DNA of 64,000 nucleotides from Microaerobacter geothermalis (lineage in GTDB: Bacteria > Bacillota > Bacilli > DSM-22679), in assembly GCF_021608135.1 (NCBI RefSeq), contig NZ_JAKIHL010000003.1:1-64000 (forward strand). Reading direction: 5' to 3'. The translations under genes and the position numbers were made by a program. Of this stretch, positions 19,309-28,173 are shown piece by piece; the stretch's first letter is position 1; every line of letters starts with the position of its first letter. The notes under the pieces are model-generated. The model was not told where the DNA came from. It made no database searches and saw nothing but the letters and a program-made list of their open reading frames with translations.

Positions 19309-20744
19309 AATATTTAAGAAATCGTATGACCTTATCCTTTATGGTGATTATCGGAACGGCTTTTCTTTTGTTGGGAGTATATTTGGCAAAACTTATTGAA
19401 AATACTTATATGTCCCTTCAATCTGAAAACTTAATAAAAGAACTGTGGCGTAGTTTAGGGGTTACGCTATTTATAGCTTTTATATTAACTTCAATTGTCA
19501 TTCGAAAATATGCCCATTCTTTAACACGGCCTATTGAGAAAATGACCGTTGTTGCGAAAAGAATTACAGAAAATGATTATTCCCTCAGGGTGAAAAAGTA
19601 CCCCTTTAAAGATGAAATTGGACAATTGGCCCAAGCCATAAACATGATGGCTGACAGTTTGCAGAATCATCTTACGGAGATTAATGAAAATGAACAGCAG
19701 TTAAACAGCATTTTATCCAATATGGAAAGCGGAGTGCTTTTTGTAAAACGGGGCGGCAGAATTCAACTGGTTAACGATGCGGCAGAAAGAATATTAGGTG
19801 TGGAACGAAAAAAAATGGAAAATCGCCTCCATGTAGAAGCGATTCAAAGTTATGAGTTATCTCAATGGATTGATACCTGTTTGGAAGAAGGAGAACGATT
19901 AAGGAAAGAGGTACACTTGTATTATCCAAAGGAAAGAATATTTGATGTTCATTTTGCCCCCCTTTATCATGATCAGAGTACGATAGCAGGATGTGTTATC
20001 GTACTCCATGACATCACGGAGATTCGGCATCTGGAACAGATGAGAAGCCAGTTTGTTGCCAATGTTTCCCATGAATTGAAAACTCCAATTACTGCAATCA
20101 AGGGTTTTGCGGAGACTTTAATTGACAGTGAGACTTTGGATGAGGAGACAACTAGAAAATTTTTACAAATCATATACGATGAAAGCGAGAGATTAAATCG
20201 TTTGATTAAAGACATTTTGGATTTGTCAAAAATTGAACAAAGAGACTTTCCTTTGGAAATTACAGAGGTAAATATTACTCAAATCATTAATGACATCCTT
20301 GATCTAATGAGAGAGGAAATCACTCAAAAAAAATTAAAAATTGTTTTTGACGAAAATTCCTTACTATTAGAAGGGGATAAAGATAGACTCAGGCAAATAT
20401 TTTTAAATGTAATTAGTAACGCAATTGTTTATACGCCTGAAGGGGGAACAATTTGGATCCGTTTTGGAAATATGGAAGAACATGTGGAAATAGAAGTAAA
20501 AGATACAGGCATAGGTATTCCAAAGAAGGATTTATCCCGAATTTTTGAGAGGTTTTATCGGGTAGATAAGGCGAGGTCACGTTCTTCTGGTGGAACAGGA
20601 CTTGGATTAGCCATTGTAAAACATTTAGTGGATGCTCACCATGGAACAATCCGTGTAGAAAGTGCCGAAGGAAAGGGGACATCGTTTTTTATCATGTTGC
20701 CTCTGGTGCAGAGAGAATCAAAAAAACAACAACAGAAAAATTGA
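19305..20744 (+). CDS. phoR: PhoR-like sensor histidine kinase lacking a large external domain
   Basis: Membrane histidine kinase, partner of PhoP, 479 residues. Two N-terminal transmembrane segments (about 12-30 and 48-66) are separated by only about 17 residues. HAMP (RPIEKMTVVAKRITENDYSL), a PAS domain (LVNDAAERILGVERKKM), HisKA with His256 in NVSHELKTPITAIKGFAE, and HATPase boxes DTGIGIPKKDLSRIFERFYR and GGTGLGLAIVKHLV follow. It is shorter than the roughly 580-residue B. subtilis PhoR because the external domain is absent. It overlaps phoP by 4 bases (ATGA). Confidence 0.9.
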   Translation: MKYLRNRMTLSFMVIIGTAFLLLGVYLAKLIENTYMSLQSENLIKELWRSLGVTLFIAFILTSIVIRKYAHSLTRPIEKMTVVAKRITENDYSLRVKKYPFKDEIGQLAQAINMMADSLQNHLTEINENEQQLNSILSNMESGVLFVKRGGRIQLVNDAAERILGVERKKMENRLHVEAIQSYELSQWIDTCLEEGERLRKEVHLYYPKERIFDVHFAPLYHDQSTIAGCVIVLHDITEIRHLEQMRSQFVANVSHELKTPITAIKGFAETLIDSETLDEETTRKFLQIIYDESERLNRLIKDILDLSKIEQRDFPLEITEVNITQIINDILDLMREEITQKKLKIVFDENSLLLEGDKDRLRQIFLNVISNAIVYTPEGGTIWIRFGNMEEHVEIEVKDTGIGIPKKDLSRIFERFYRVDKARSRSSGGTGLGLAIVKHLVDAHHGTIRVESAEGKGTSFFIMLPLVQRESKKQQQKN

Positions 20745-21113
20745 TAGCCCAATAAGCATGAGTCCGCTGATAAAGGGAAGATAAACAAACCACTCGGTTT
20801 TTACTTCCCCTTTTAGCTTTTTCTTTATCTTCTCATCCTCATTTAACGGCTCTGCATCAAACCAAAATTCCGACTCTTTATCTCTGGAAAATAAGATTTT
20901 CCATCCTTTTGCGAAGGTGATAAAGAAGTCACCAAGGATGACCCAACCGGCACCTGCAATGCTCAATAGGAAAAGCCCAATTAAAAAGCTGGTGTTGAGT
21001 AAGTTTATAAAATAGGTATTCTCCCCGAGAAAGGATAGAAGAAGAGTGGCAAACAGAATAACCAAAAATGTAGCACCACGAACAACCCAGATCCGATTAA
21101 TATGCGTATTCAT
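20718..21113 (-). CDS. small membrane protein, DUF3899-like
   Basis: A 131-residue protein with four hydrophobic segments (about 11-28, 34-54, 57-72 and 109-130) and a charged cytoplasmic loop (FSRDKESEFWFDAEPLNEDE). The pattern resembles DUF3899 proteins of Bacillaceae, an uncertain match. It overlaps the phoR end by 27 bases on the opposite strand. AAAGGAG lies 7 bases before ATG 21113, inside one arm of a perfect 16-bp inverted repeat, so translation may be controlled by RNA structure. Confidence 0.65.
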   Translation of the reverse strand: MNTHINRIWVVRGATFLVILFATLLLSFLGENTYFINLLNTSFLIGLFLLSIAGAGWVILGDFFITFAKGWKILFSRDKESEFWFDAEPLNEDEKIKKKLKGEVKTEWFVYLPFISGLMLIGLSIFLLLFF

Positions 21114-21120
21114 AATATAG

Positions 21121-21165
21121 CTCCTTTATAATTATAGTTACCTACTATATATAATTATAAAGGAG
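21121..21165 (-). promoter_or_regulatory. perfect 16-bp inverted repeat holding the ribosome binding site
   Basis: CTCCTTTATAATTATA (21121-21136) and TATAATTATAAAGGAG (21150-21165) are exact reverse complements around 13 bases. In the minus-strand transcript the arm nearest the gene contains AAAGGAG, the ribosome site of the membrane protein starting at 21113. The arm is A/U-rich, so pairing could hide the site in a temperature-dependent way. A DNA operator is the alternative. Confidence 0.6.
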
Positions 21166-21189
21166 AATACGGAAAAAATCCAAAAGACT

Positions 21190-21248
21190 ATAGCCTTCTA
21201 AAAGAACTCGATTAGCGGACGTGTGGATCTTACGTTCCACATCTATAG
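21190..21248. repeat. partial copy of the dispersed repeat (right end)
   Basis: TATAGCCTTCT, AGAACTCGATTAGCGGACGT and GTTCCACATCTATAG follow the order seen at 3206-3388, with the middle deleted. It lies between the membrane protein leader and the 3' end of the SpoIVB-like gene. Confidence 0.65.
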
Positions 21249-21268
21249 ATGAATAAGCTATTTTTAGC

Positions 21269-22000
21269 CTAATTGATCTGATTATCCTCTTTATCGTGAT
21301 TTGAAGGTAGAGACACCGCCAACTGGGGTGAGTTTGTCTCAACTAAATAACGGTTAAAACTATCTATACTTTTAAAAATGGGAGTGGCCATTCCCAATTG
21401 TTTATTCCCTCTGATATATCCCCGTAAAGCTCCGATTAATTTGCCGTTCTGAATGATGGGTAATCCGCTCATTCCACTTTCAATTGTTTTCTCATTTTTT
21501 ATTTTAAAAACGATAACATCTCTGGCAAGGGTAGGATTGATCATGTCAGTAAAGGAATAGGTGATTAAACGGATGGGTATATTCTCTTTGCCGTTAAGGA
21601 TATATGCATCATCCAGTTTGATATATCCCCTGCTGACCGCTGTTATGGTTGGATTATTTACGGGATTTTTTATGAGTCCATACAATCCGTATTGATTATG
21701 AGCTAACAAATATCCACGATTAGGAATCGGTGAATCTATTTTCAAAATGAAAGAAGAATTTACATCATTATCATGTCCGGCCGCCATGACGTATTGCCCG
21801 TCATACATAGTTGTTTTTCCGAGATAGGCAACATGGCTACTTGTAATAATTACAGGTTCTCCCCCGAGCAGGACCTTTTTTTCTTTTTTTGGATAATATT
21901 CATTTGTCTGCAATTTACCATAAATGACCAGATCCCATCCTTGATAAAAGGTGAGAGGAAGTAACAGAACAAAACTGATAAGTAAAAAAAACCTCTTCAT
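21269..22000 (-). CDS. SpoIVB-like (S55 family) serine peptidase without PDZ domain
   Basis: About 243 residues with an N-terminal membrane anchor (residues 2-18). It resembles the catalytic domain of SpoIVB, the secreted serine peptidase that triggers sigma-K processing. Visible are His76 in YVMAAGHDND and Ser178 in ESGMSGLPIIQNGKLIGALR, matching the SpoIVB GHP and GMSGSPI motifs. The PDZ domain of SpoIVB is missing and the catalytic glycine-serine context is slightly altered. ATG 22000 is chosen because GAGGTGA lies 6 bases upstream. It may be a paralogue with another target. Confidence 0.75.
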   Translation of the reverse strand: MKRFFLLISFVLLLPLTFYQGWDLVIYGKLQTNEYYPKKEKKVLLGGEPVIITSSHVAYLGKTTMYDGQYVMAAGHDNDVNSSFILKIDSPIPNRGYLLAHNQYGLYGLIKNPVNNPTITAVSRGYIKLDDAYILNGKENIPIRLITYSFTDMINPTLARDVIVFKIKNEKTIESGMSGLPIIQNGKLIGALRGYIRGNKQLGMATPIFKSIDSFNRYLVETNSPQLAVSLPSNHDKEDNQIN

Positions 22001-22111
22001 AGAATTCACCTCTATGTGGATATAGATATTTATCATCATATAAAGTAAAGCTATTTTAACATGAGAATAAATAATATTTACTTAAGATTTGAACTTTCAG
22101 ATAATTAACGA

Positions 22112-22148
22112 TAAAAAATAAATGGGTAATATTATATTACCCATTTAT
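22112..22148 (-). terminator. intrinsic terminator of the EamA transporter gene
   Basis: ATAAATGGGTAATAT (22118-22132) and ATATTACCCATTTAT (22134-22148) are perfect complements around one base. On the minus strand the hairpin is followed by TTTTTTATCG. Confidence 0.85.
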
Positions 22149-22187
22149 GATTTCGTATAAAACGTATATTTTAATAATTGTTATATT

Positions 22188-23165
22188 TTAAAAATTACTA
22201 TTCGCAGGATGGGAATCCCTACAGTTCTCAAAGGAAGGATTGGTTTTTGTCTGTTCATTCCATTTGATAAAGGCGTATATTCCAAATAGAATTAAGGCCC
22301 CTCCAATATACTGGGTAGTGTTAATGACTTCCCCCAAAATAAAATAAGCAAGGATTGCTGAACCAATCGGTTCTCCTAATATACTCATGGAAATGGTGGA
22401 TGCATTCAGCCAGCGGATCGCCCAATTAAATAGTGTGTGCCCGAGTAAAGTAGGAAAAAGAGCCAAACTTAAAAAGTATACCCAATCCATCGTTGGATAA
22501 GGAAAAAATGAATATCCTAAAGCTAGATTATAAATCACCAGGGTTAAGGAACTTGCCCCATAGACGACATAGGTGTAAGTTATCAGAGAAAGTCTTTTTC
22601 GTATGTCCTGACCGCAAAGCCAATAGGCTGTTACCATAATGGCCCCCAAAAGAGCCAATATATCACCAAACAAGGCCATGCCGCCTATCTTGAAATCACC
22701 CCAACCAATAAAAAAGCTTCCTGCAATGGCCAAACTTCCTCCGAGAATCGCTTTCATAGGAACCCTTTCCTTAAATAAAAAATAGGCTCCTATGACGGAA
22801 AATAATGGTTGAAGGGTAACGAGAACCACGGAACTTGCTACGGAAGTATAATTGAGTGACTCAAACCACAGGATAAAATGAAAGGCTAGGAAAACTCCTG
22901 AAAGAGTAGAAAATATCCAGTCTTTCTTCTTTATGTCTTTCAATTCATGCCGATAAAATAGTAGAAAAATGGGTGTCATGAGTAAAAAAGTAAACAACAA
23001 TCGGTATGTTGCAATAATCGGTGCAGGAGCAGTAGCCAATTTAACAAATATGGCAGATGTAGAAACGGCACTCACTCCTATAATAAGGGTAATATATGGG
23101 TTTATGATTGGTTTCTCCTTATTTTTCATATAGCATTCCGCCTCTCTTGAATGGATATTATTCAT
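22188..23165 (-). CDS. EamA/DMT-family permease
   Basis: Drug/metabolite transporter superfamily member with ten hydrophobic segments arranged as two EamA repeats of about 130 residues. The first has SAVSTSAIFVKLATAPAPII and SSVVLVTLQPLFSVIGAYF; the second has WLNASTISMSILGEPIGSAI and FILGEVINTTQYIGGALILF. The frame is open further upstream, but ATG 23165 has GGGAGGA 7 bases before it. A charged C-terminal tail follows the last segment. The substrate is unknown; metabolite or amino acid export is usual for the family. Confidence 0.88.
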   Translation of the reverse strand: MNNIHSREAECYMKNKEKPIINPYITLIIGVSAVSTSAIFVKLATAPAPIIATYRLLFTFLLMTPIFLLFYRHELKDIKKKDWIFSTLSGVFLAFHFILWFESLNYTSVASSVVLVTLQPLFSVIGAYFLFKERVPMKAILGGSLAIAGSFFIGWGDFKIGGMALFGDILALLGAIMVTAYWLCGQDIRKRLSLITYTYVVYGASSLTLVIYNLALGYSFFPYPTMDWVYFLSLALFPTLLGHTLFNWAIRWLNASTISMSILGEPIGSAILAYFILGEVINTTQYIGGALILFGIYAFIKWNEQTKTNPSFENCRDSHPANSNF

Positions 23166-23261
23166 ATTGTAAATCCTCCCGTAGTCCGAAAACAATACCT
23201 TTCAAAAGTAACCATTATTTTTATCCAACTATATCGAAGATAGAGTCATTTTAATTCCCAT

Positions 23262-23325
23262 CCTTTAGCCTCACAACTTGTATAAACTCGATGGCGGTTC
23301 ATAATGAATTCTTTAGGTCTGTCCA
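23262..23325. repeat. degenerate dispersed-repeat fragment
   Basis: Segments TTTAGCCTCA, AAACTCGATGG, AATGAATTCTTTAGG and TGTCCATATATTA match, in order, the orientation seen at 43261-43320 with several substitutions. It sits between the divergent EamA gene and hflK. Confidence 0.5.
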
Positions 23326-23432
23326 TATATTATCTAAAATTAAAATTTCTTTTGAATCTTTTTCTCCCTTTATTCGTATTGTACTGGTATGATAGAGATA
23401 AAATATGATAGAACACATTAAAGGAGGAACAA

Positions 23433-24368
23433 ATGTTGACGATCAAGCAAGTTTATGCCACCTTCTTTGGAGGAATCATCTTACTCATTCTACTCCTGGT
23501 CGCTACGACCTCGTGGTATACGGTTGATGAATCAGAACAGGCGGCTGTTCATACCTTCGGAAAAGTAACCGAGCAAATTACACAACCGGGGTTGCATTTT
23601 AAGATGCCATGGCCGATCCAATATGTCACAAAGGTTTCAAAGGAAACGTTTAGTCTAACATTTGGATATGAAGAAAACGGAAATGGTCAAACCATAGAAA
23701 AAACAGAAGAAGCCAAAATGTTAACCGGAGACGAAAATATTGTACTGGCTGATCTCGTCGTTCAGTGGAGAATCGGTGATGTGGAAAAATTTTTATACAA
23801 ATCTAATAATCCGGAACAGGTATTATATAATGCAACATCAGCGGCATTAAGGGGAGTGATTGGAAGCTCAAAGATTGACAGTGCTCTAACAGATGGGAAA
23901 CCAGAAATTGAAAGAAGCGTGAAGGATCAATTAAGGAAATTAATCGATAGATATGATATTGGAATTACCATCATGGACGTTAAATTACAAGATGTGGATT
24001 TACCCAATGAAGAAGTAAGAAAAGCGTTCACCGAAGTAACCGATGCAAGGGAACAAAAGAATACAAAGGTGAATGAAGCCTTAAAATATAAAAATGAGAA
24101 ATATAATGAAGCTCAGGGAACTGCTGCTGCTCGTTTAAGTATCGCCCAGGGAACAAAAATTGAGAGAATTGAAAGGGCGAAAGGGGATGTGGCCAGATTT
24201 GAAGCTCTCTACCAGGAATATGTGAACAATCCTAATATAACCAGGGAGAGATTGGTCATTGAAACTTTGGAAAAAGTATTACCTGGAGCAGAAATTTATA
24301 TCATGGACGATTCATCAGAAACCGTGAAATATTTGCCTATTCGTCCTTTACAAGGGGGTAATCAGTAA
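23433..24368 (+). CDS. hflK: HflK-like SPFH/prohibitin-family membrane protein
   Basis: A 311-residue membrane protein with one N-terminal transmembrane segment (about 8-28) and an SPFH/Band 7 domain: YTVDESEQAAVHTFGKVTEQ, QPGLHFKMPWPIQYVTKV and DLVVQWRIGDVEKFLY. A charged coiled-coil tail follows. In E. coli HflK-HflC form a cage around FtsH and modulate its proteolysis. AAAGGAGG precedes ATG. It overlaps hflC by one base (TAATG). HflKC is not part of this locus in B. subtilis. Confidence 0.88.
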   Translation: MLTIKQVYATFFGGIILLILLLVATTSWYTVDESEQAAVHTFGKVTEQITQPGLHFKMPWPIQYVTKVSKETFSLTFGYEENGNGQTIEKTEEAKMLTGDENIVLADLVVQWRIGDVEKFLYKSNNPEQVLYNATSAALRGVIGSSKIDSALTDGKPEIERSVKDQLRKLIDRYDIGITIMDVKLQDVDLPNEEVRKAFTEVTDAREQKNTKVNEALKYKNEKYNEAQGTAAARLSIAQGTKIERIERAKGDVARFEALYQEYVNNPNITRERLVIETLEKVLPGAEIYIMDDSSETVKYLPIRPLQGGNQ

Positions 24369-25300
24369 TGGATGACGAAAAAGTAATTGATATCAATTCA
24401 AGGAAACCGGAATTGGAATGGAAAAAATATTCAAAGGTTGGCTTTGCCATTTTAATACTGGTCCTCTTGGCCGGGTTAATCTTCAGTAATCTGTTTATTG
24501 TACAGGAAGGAGAATACAAGATCATCAGGCAGTTTGGTGAAGTGGTCCGAATTCTTGATGAACCGGGATTAAATTATAAAATTCCATTTATCCAAACGGC
24601 AGAATCCCTTCCTAAATTCCAGTTGGTTTATGATAGTCAACCTACTGAAATAAATACCAAGGACAAGAAAAAAATGATGATTGATAACTATGTCGTTTGG
24701 CGGATTGAAGATCCGCTTAAGATGATTCAAACTGCCAGAACGGTTGAAAATGCTGAAGCCAGGTTAGGAGAAGCGGTTTACTCCATTATTCGTGCAGATC
24801 TGGGTCAACTAAATTTTGATGAGATTGTAAATGATGAAGCCTCAGCAAGAAGAGGTTTTAATGAGATCGTCACCCAGAAGGTGGATGACGTTTTAAGAAG
24901 GGACGGATATGGAATAGACGTAATTGATGTAAGGGTAAAACGAACAGACTTACCTGATCAAAATGAACAGTCCGTATTTAATCGAATGATATCTGAAAGA
25001 AGAAGTAAAGCTCAAGAGTATTTGTCCCAAGGGGAAGCAGAGGCAACCAAAATAAAAGCGGAAACAGATCGTCAGGTAAAGGAAATGCTGGCTGAAGCGG
25101 AAGCGAAGGCTAAGGCAATCGAAGGGGAAGGGGAAAAGGAAGCAGCTAAAATTTATAATGAAGCTTATGGGAAGGACCCTGAGTTTTATCGTCTATATCG
25201 GACCCTTTTATCCTATGAGACGACAATGAAAGGGAAGCCAGTCATCGTACTTCCTATCTCTTCACCTTATGCCAAATTATTGATGGGAAATACTCAATAG
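24368..25300 (+). CDS. hflC: HflC-like SPFH/prohibitin-family membrane protein
   Basis: Partner of HflK, 310 residues. One transmembrane segment (about 26-46) is followed by the SPFH domain (QEGEYKIIRQFGEVVRILDE, PGLNYKIPFIQTAESLPKF, DNYVVWRIEDPLKMIQTAR) and a long Ala/Glu/Lys coiled coil (KAETDRQVKEMLAEAEAKAK). The HflC-type ending with LYRTLLSYETTMKG is present. It follows hflK with a one-base overlap and is closed by a terminator. Confidence 0.9.
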   Translation: MDDEKVIDINSRKPELEWKKYSKVGFAILILVLLAGLIFSNLFIVQEGEYKIIRQFGEVVRILDEPGLNYKIPFIQTAESLPKFQLVYDSQPTEINTKDKKKMMIDNYVVWRIEDPLKMIQTARTVENAEARLGEAVYSIIRADLGQLNFDEIVNDEASARRGFNEIVTQKVDDVLRRDGYGIDVIDVRVKRTDLPDQNEQSVFNRMISERRSKAQEYLSQGEAEATKIKAETDRQVKEMLAEAEAKAKAIEGEGEKEAAKIYNEAYGKDPEFYRLYRTLLSYETTMKGKPVIVLPISSPYAKLLMGNTQ

Positions 25301-25320
25301 TTTCCTTATCTCTTTAGACA

Positions 25321-25350
25321 TATACGCTTCAAGACTAAAGAACGGAATAG
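25321..25350. repeat. short dispersed-repeat fragment
   Basis: ACGCTTCAAGACTAAAGAAC followed by GG corresponds to CGCTTCAAGTCTAAAGAACG in the 43.2 kb copy. Only this core is kept, between hflC and its terminator. Confidence 0.55.
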
Positions 25351-25357
25351 ATAATAG

Positions 25358-25384
25358 GGAGTACCTGGGTGCTTCCTTTTTTTT
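25358..25384 (+). terminator. intrinsic terminator of hflKC
   Basis: GGGAGTAC and GTGCTTCC pair (two G-U pairs) around CTGG and are followed by eight T residues. Confidence 0.8.
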
Positions 25385-25450
25385 GTCCAATTTTATTCGT
25401 ATCATAGGGTATGGTATGATGGGAACAGACAGAGAAACGGGGTGCTTGAA

Positions 25451-28087
25451 ATGGATAAATTTTTATTGATCGATGGAAATAGTATTGCAAACCGGGCATT
25501 TTATGCCCTTCCGCTACTAACGAATCATCAGGGTACCTATACCAATGCGGTATATGGGTTTACCACCATGTTGTTAAAACTTTTGGAAGAAGAAAAACCC
25601 ACACACATCATTGTGGCCTTTGATGCAGGGAAGATCACCTTTAGGCATAGCGATTACAAAGAATACAAAGGCACGAGAAGCAAGACACCTTCAGAGTTAT
25701 CAGAACAGTTTCCGCTGATCAAAGAGCTCCTTACCGTTTTTGGCATTTCCCATGTTAAATTGGAAGGATATGAAGCGGATGACATCATTGGAACTTTGAC
25801 CAAAGAATCTGAGGAAGATGGAATTGACACCTATGTGGTAACTGGAGATAAGGACATGCTCCAATTGGTTTCGTCAAAGGTACATGTGCTTTTAACCAAG
25901 AAGGGAATTACTGAGGTTGAAGCATATGATGAAAATCAAATCAAAGAAAAGTATGGGCTAACACCAAAGCAAATTATTGATTTGAAGGGGTTGATGGGAG
26001 ATTCCTCAGACAATATTCCGGGGGTCCCGGGAGTAGGGGAAAAAACTGCCCTTAAACTTCTTCAACAATTTGGTACAGTAGAAGAAGTGATTGAACACAT
26101 TGGAGAGGTATCGGGTAAAAAACTTCAGGAAAAGTTAGAAGGGAATAAGGATAAAGCGTTATTAAGCAAATCATTAGCGACCATCAAACGGGATGTGCCC
26201 CTGCCGATTAAATGGCAGGATACCAAGTATGTCGGATATCAACCTGCGAAGGTTGTTCCTTTGCTCAAACATCTCGAATTTAAATCCTTATTGGAAAAAA
26301 TAGAAGTTTCAGAGATTGAAGAATCAGTTCGTGAAGAAATCACCTTTGAAATAGCCAATCAGAAAAATCTAGGAAAATTAGAGGAATATCTGACTTCTCC
26401 AGGATCTGTTGTCATTGAACTGGCAGGGGAAAACTATCATCAGGCAGAACTTCTTGGCCTGGGGATTAAGACGGATAAAGGGCAATTTTATGTTCCTGCT
26501 TCTATCCTTTATTCTTGGGATCGGTTAAAAAATTGGTTGCAGGATAAAAGGACAGAAAAGTGGACTTATGATGGGAAAAGGGGAAAAGTAGCGCTTCGTT
26601 GGAAAGGGATATCTTTCAGTGGTATTACGATGGATGCTCTGATCGCATCATATTTGATTAACCCTTCGGAATCCAGCCATCGATTATCTGATATTGCCCT
26701 TCGTATGGGCAGCAGAACCCTGTTGGAGGATGAGAAAGTATATGGAAAGGGAGCGAAGTTTTGTATCCCTGAAGAATCTGTACTTGCTAAACATGTGGTT
26801 GAGAAGGCCGTCATATTATGGGAAGTAATTCCCCGGCTAAAGCAGGAAATATGCAACTCCAATATGGAGAGTTTATATGGTGATTTGGAACAGCCATTAA
26901 GTTTAATTTTAGGGGAAATGGAATATTACGGGTTTACCATTGATACCGAGAGATTAACGGAAATGGGTAAGGAATTGGATATCCAACTGGCAAAGCTGTC
27001 GGAGGATATCTACAGAATGGCAGGTGAACCATTTAATATTAATTCACCTAAACAATTGGCTGAAATTCTTTTTGATCGACTAAAGTTGCCTGTTCTTAAA
27101 AAAACAAAGACCGGATACTCCACAAGTGCTGATGTATTGGAAAAATTGGTTGACCAGCACGAAATCATCCCTTGCCTGCTCCATTACCGTCAATTGGGCA
27201 AGCTGAAGTCGACATACATTGAAGGGCTGTTAAAGGCCGTTAACGAAAAAACAGGTAAAATTCATACGATTTTTAACCAGGCGTTAACGGCAACCGGCCG
27301 ACTTAGTAGTACTGAACCTAATTTACAAAATATCCCTATTCGATTGGAGGAAGGAAGAAGGATCAGAGAAGCATTTATACCAAGCCATGAAGGTTGGGTC
27401 CTTCTTTCTGCAGATTATTCCCAAATTGAGCTGCGGATTCTGGCCCATATTTCCGGAGATGAAAAGTTAATTGAAGCCTTTAACGCGGATATGGATATTC
27501 ATACTCGAACGGCGATGGATGTATTTGGGGTCCCGCAGGAACAGGTTACCTCTCTCATGAGAAGACAGGCGAAGGCGGTTAATTTTGGAATCGTCTATGG
27601 AATTAGTGATTATGGTTTATCACAAAATTTAAATATTACCAGGAAAGAAGCCGCAGAATTTATTGAGCGTTACTTCCAAATTTTTAAAGGGGTTAAAACC
27701 TACATGGAAGATATCGTCAAACAGGCGAAGAAAGATGGTTTTGTAACCACGCTTCTTAACAGAAGACGATTCTTGCCTGAGATCAATAGCAAGAATTTTA
27801 ATCTCAGGAGCTTTGCTGAAAGAACAGCGATGAACACGCCGATTCAAGGGACAGCGGCAGATATTATTAAATTGGCCATGGTATCCATCAATCAAAGACT
27901 CATCGATGAAAAACGGAAAAGCCGCATGATTCTGCAGGTCCATGATGAACTGATTTTTGATGTACCACGGGAAGAACTGGGTGATATGATGTCTCTTGTC
28001 CCTGAAGTGATGGAGAAGGTTTTGTCCTTAAAAGTACCATTAAAAGTGGATGTAAGCTTCGGAAACACATGGGCAGAAGCGAAGTAA
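25451..28087 (+). CDS. polA: DNA polymerase I
   Basis: Repair and Okazaki-fragment polymerase of about 878 residues. The N-terminal 5'-3' nuclease domain shows FLLIDGNSIANRAFYALP, YEADDIIGTLT and LMGDSSDNIPGVPGVGEKTA. The middle 3'-5' exonuclease-like domain lacks the DEDD acidic residues (VVIELAGENYHQ where DTET would be), as in Geobacillus Pol I. The polymerase domain has LLSADYSQIELRILAHISGD, RRQAKAVNFGIVYGIS and QVHDELIFD. ATG 25451 fits GGGGTG better than GTG 25442. It is followed by mutM, as in B. subtilis. Confidence 0.96.
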   Translation: MDKFLLIDGNSIANRAFYALPLLTNHQGTYTNAVYGFTTMLLKLLEEEKPTHIIVAFDAGKITFRHSDYKEYKGTRSKTPSELSEQFPLIKELLTVFGISHVKLEGYEADDIIGTLTKESEEDGIDTYVVTGDKDMLQLVSSKVHVLLTKKGITEVEAYDENQIKEKYGLTPKQIIDLKGLMGDSSDNIPGVPGVGEKTALKLLQQFGTVEEVIEHIGEVSGKKLQEKLEGNKDKALLSKSLATIKRDVPLPIKWQDTKYVGYQPAKVVPLLKHLEFKSLLEKIEVSEIEESVREEITFEIANQKNLGKLEEYLTSPGSVVIELAGENYHQAELLGLGIKTDKGQFYVPASILYSWDRLKNWLQDKRTEKWTYDGKRGKVALRWKGISFSGITMDALIASYLINPSESSHRLSDIALRMGSRTLLEDEKVYGKGAKFCIPEESVLAKHVVEKAVILWEVIPRLKQEICNSNMESLYGDLEQPLSLILGEMEYYGFTIDTERLTEMGKELDIQLAKLSEDIYRMAGEPFNINSPKQLAEILFDRLKLPVLKKTKTGYSTSADVLEKLVDQHEIIPCLLHYRQLGKLKSTYIEGLLKAVNEKTGKIHTIFNQALTATGRLSSTEPNLQNIPIRLEEGRRIREAFIPSHEGWVLLSADYSQIELRILAHISGDEKLIEAFNADMDIHTRTAMDVFGVPQEQVTSLMRRQAKAVNFGIVYGISDYGLSQNLNITRKEAAEFIERYFQIFKGVKTYMEDIVKQAKKDGFVTTLLNRRRFLPEINSKNFNLRSFAERTAMNTPIQGTAADIIKLAMVSINQRLIDEKRKSRMILQVHDELIFDVPREELGDMMSLVPEVMEKVLSLKVPLKVDVSFGNTWAEAK

Positions 28088-28104
28088 ATAAATGGACGGT
28101 AATA

Positions 28105-28141
28105 AAGAATTCACTAAGGACAGCCTTCGTCTATAATATAG
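28105..28141. repeat. short dispersed-repeat fragment
   Basis: TAAAGAATTCACTAAGGACA followed by GCCTTCG and CTATAATATAG matches 3185-3211 of the full copy. It lies between polA and mutM, just before the mutM ribosome site. Confidence 0.6.
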
Positions 28142-28173
28142 CCAATTGAAATTTAAAGAAAGTGTGAATGAGA

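Noticed and set aside
23368-23394. Shared TTTATTCGTAT...GGTATGAT upstream of hflK and polA as a special promoter class
   Set aside because: Only two instances with different spacing, and no -35 element at standard distance; probably coincidence.
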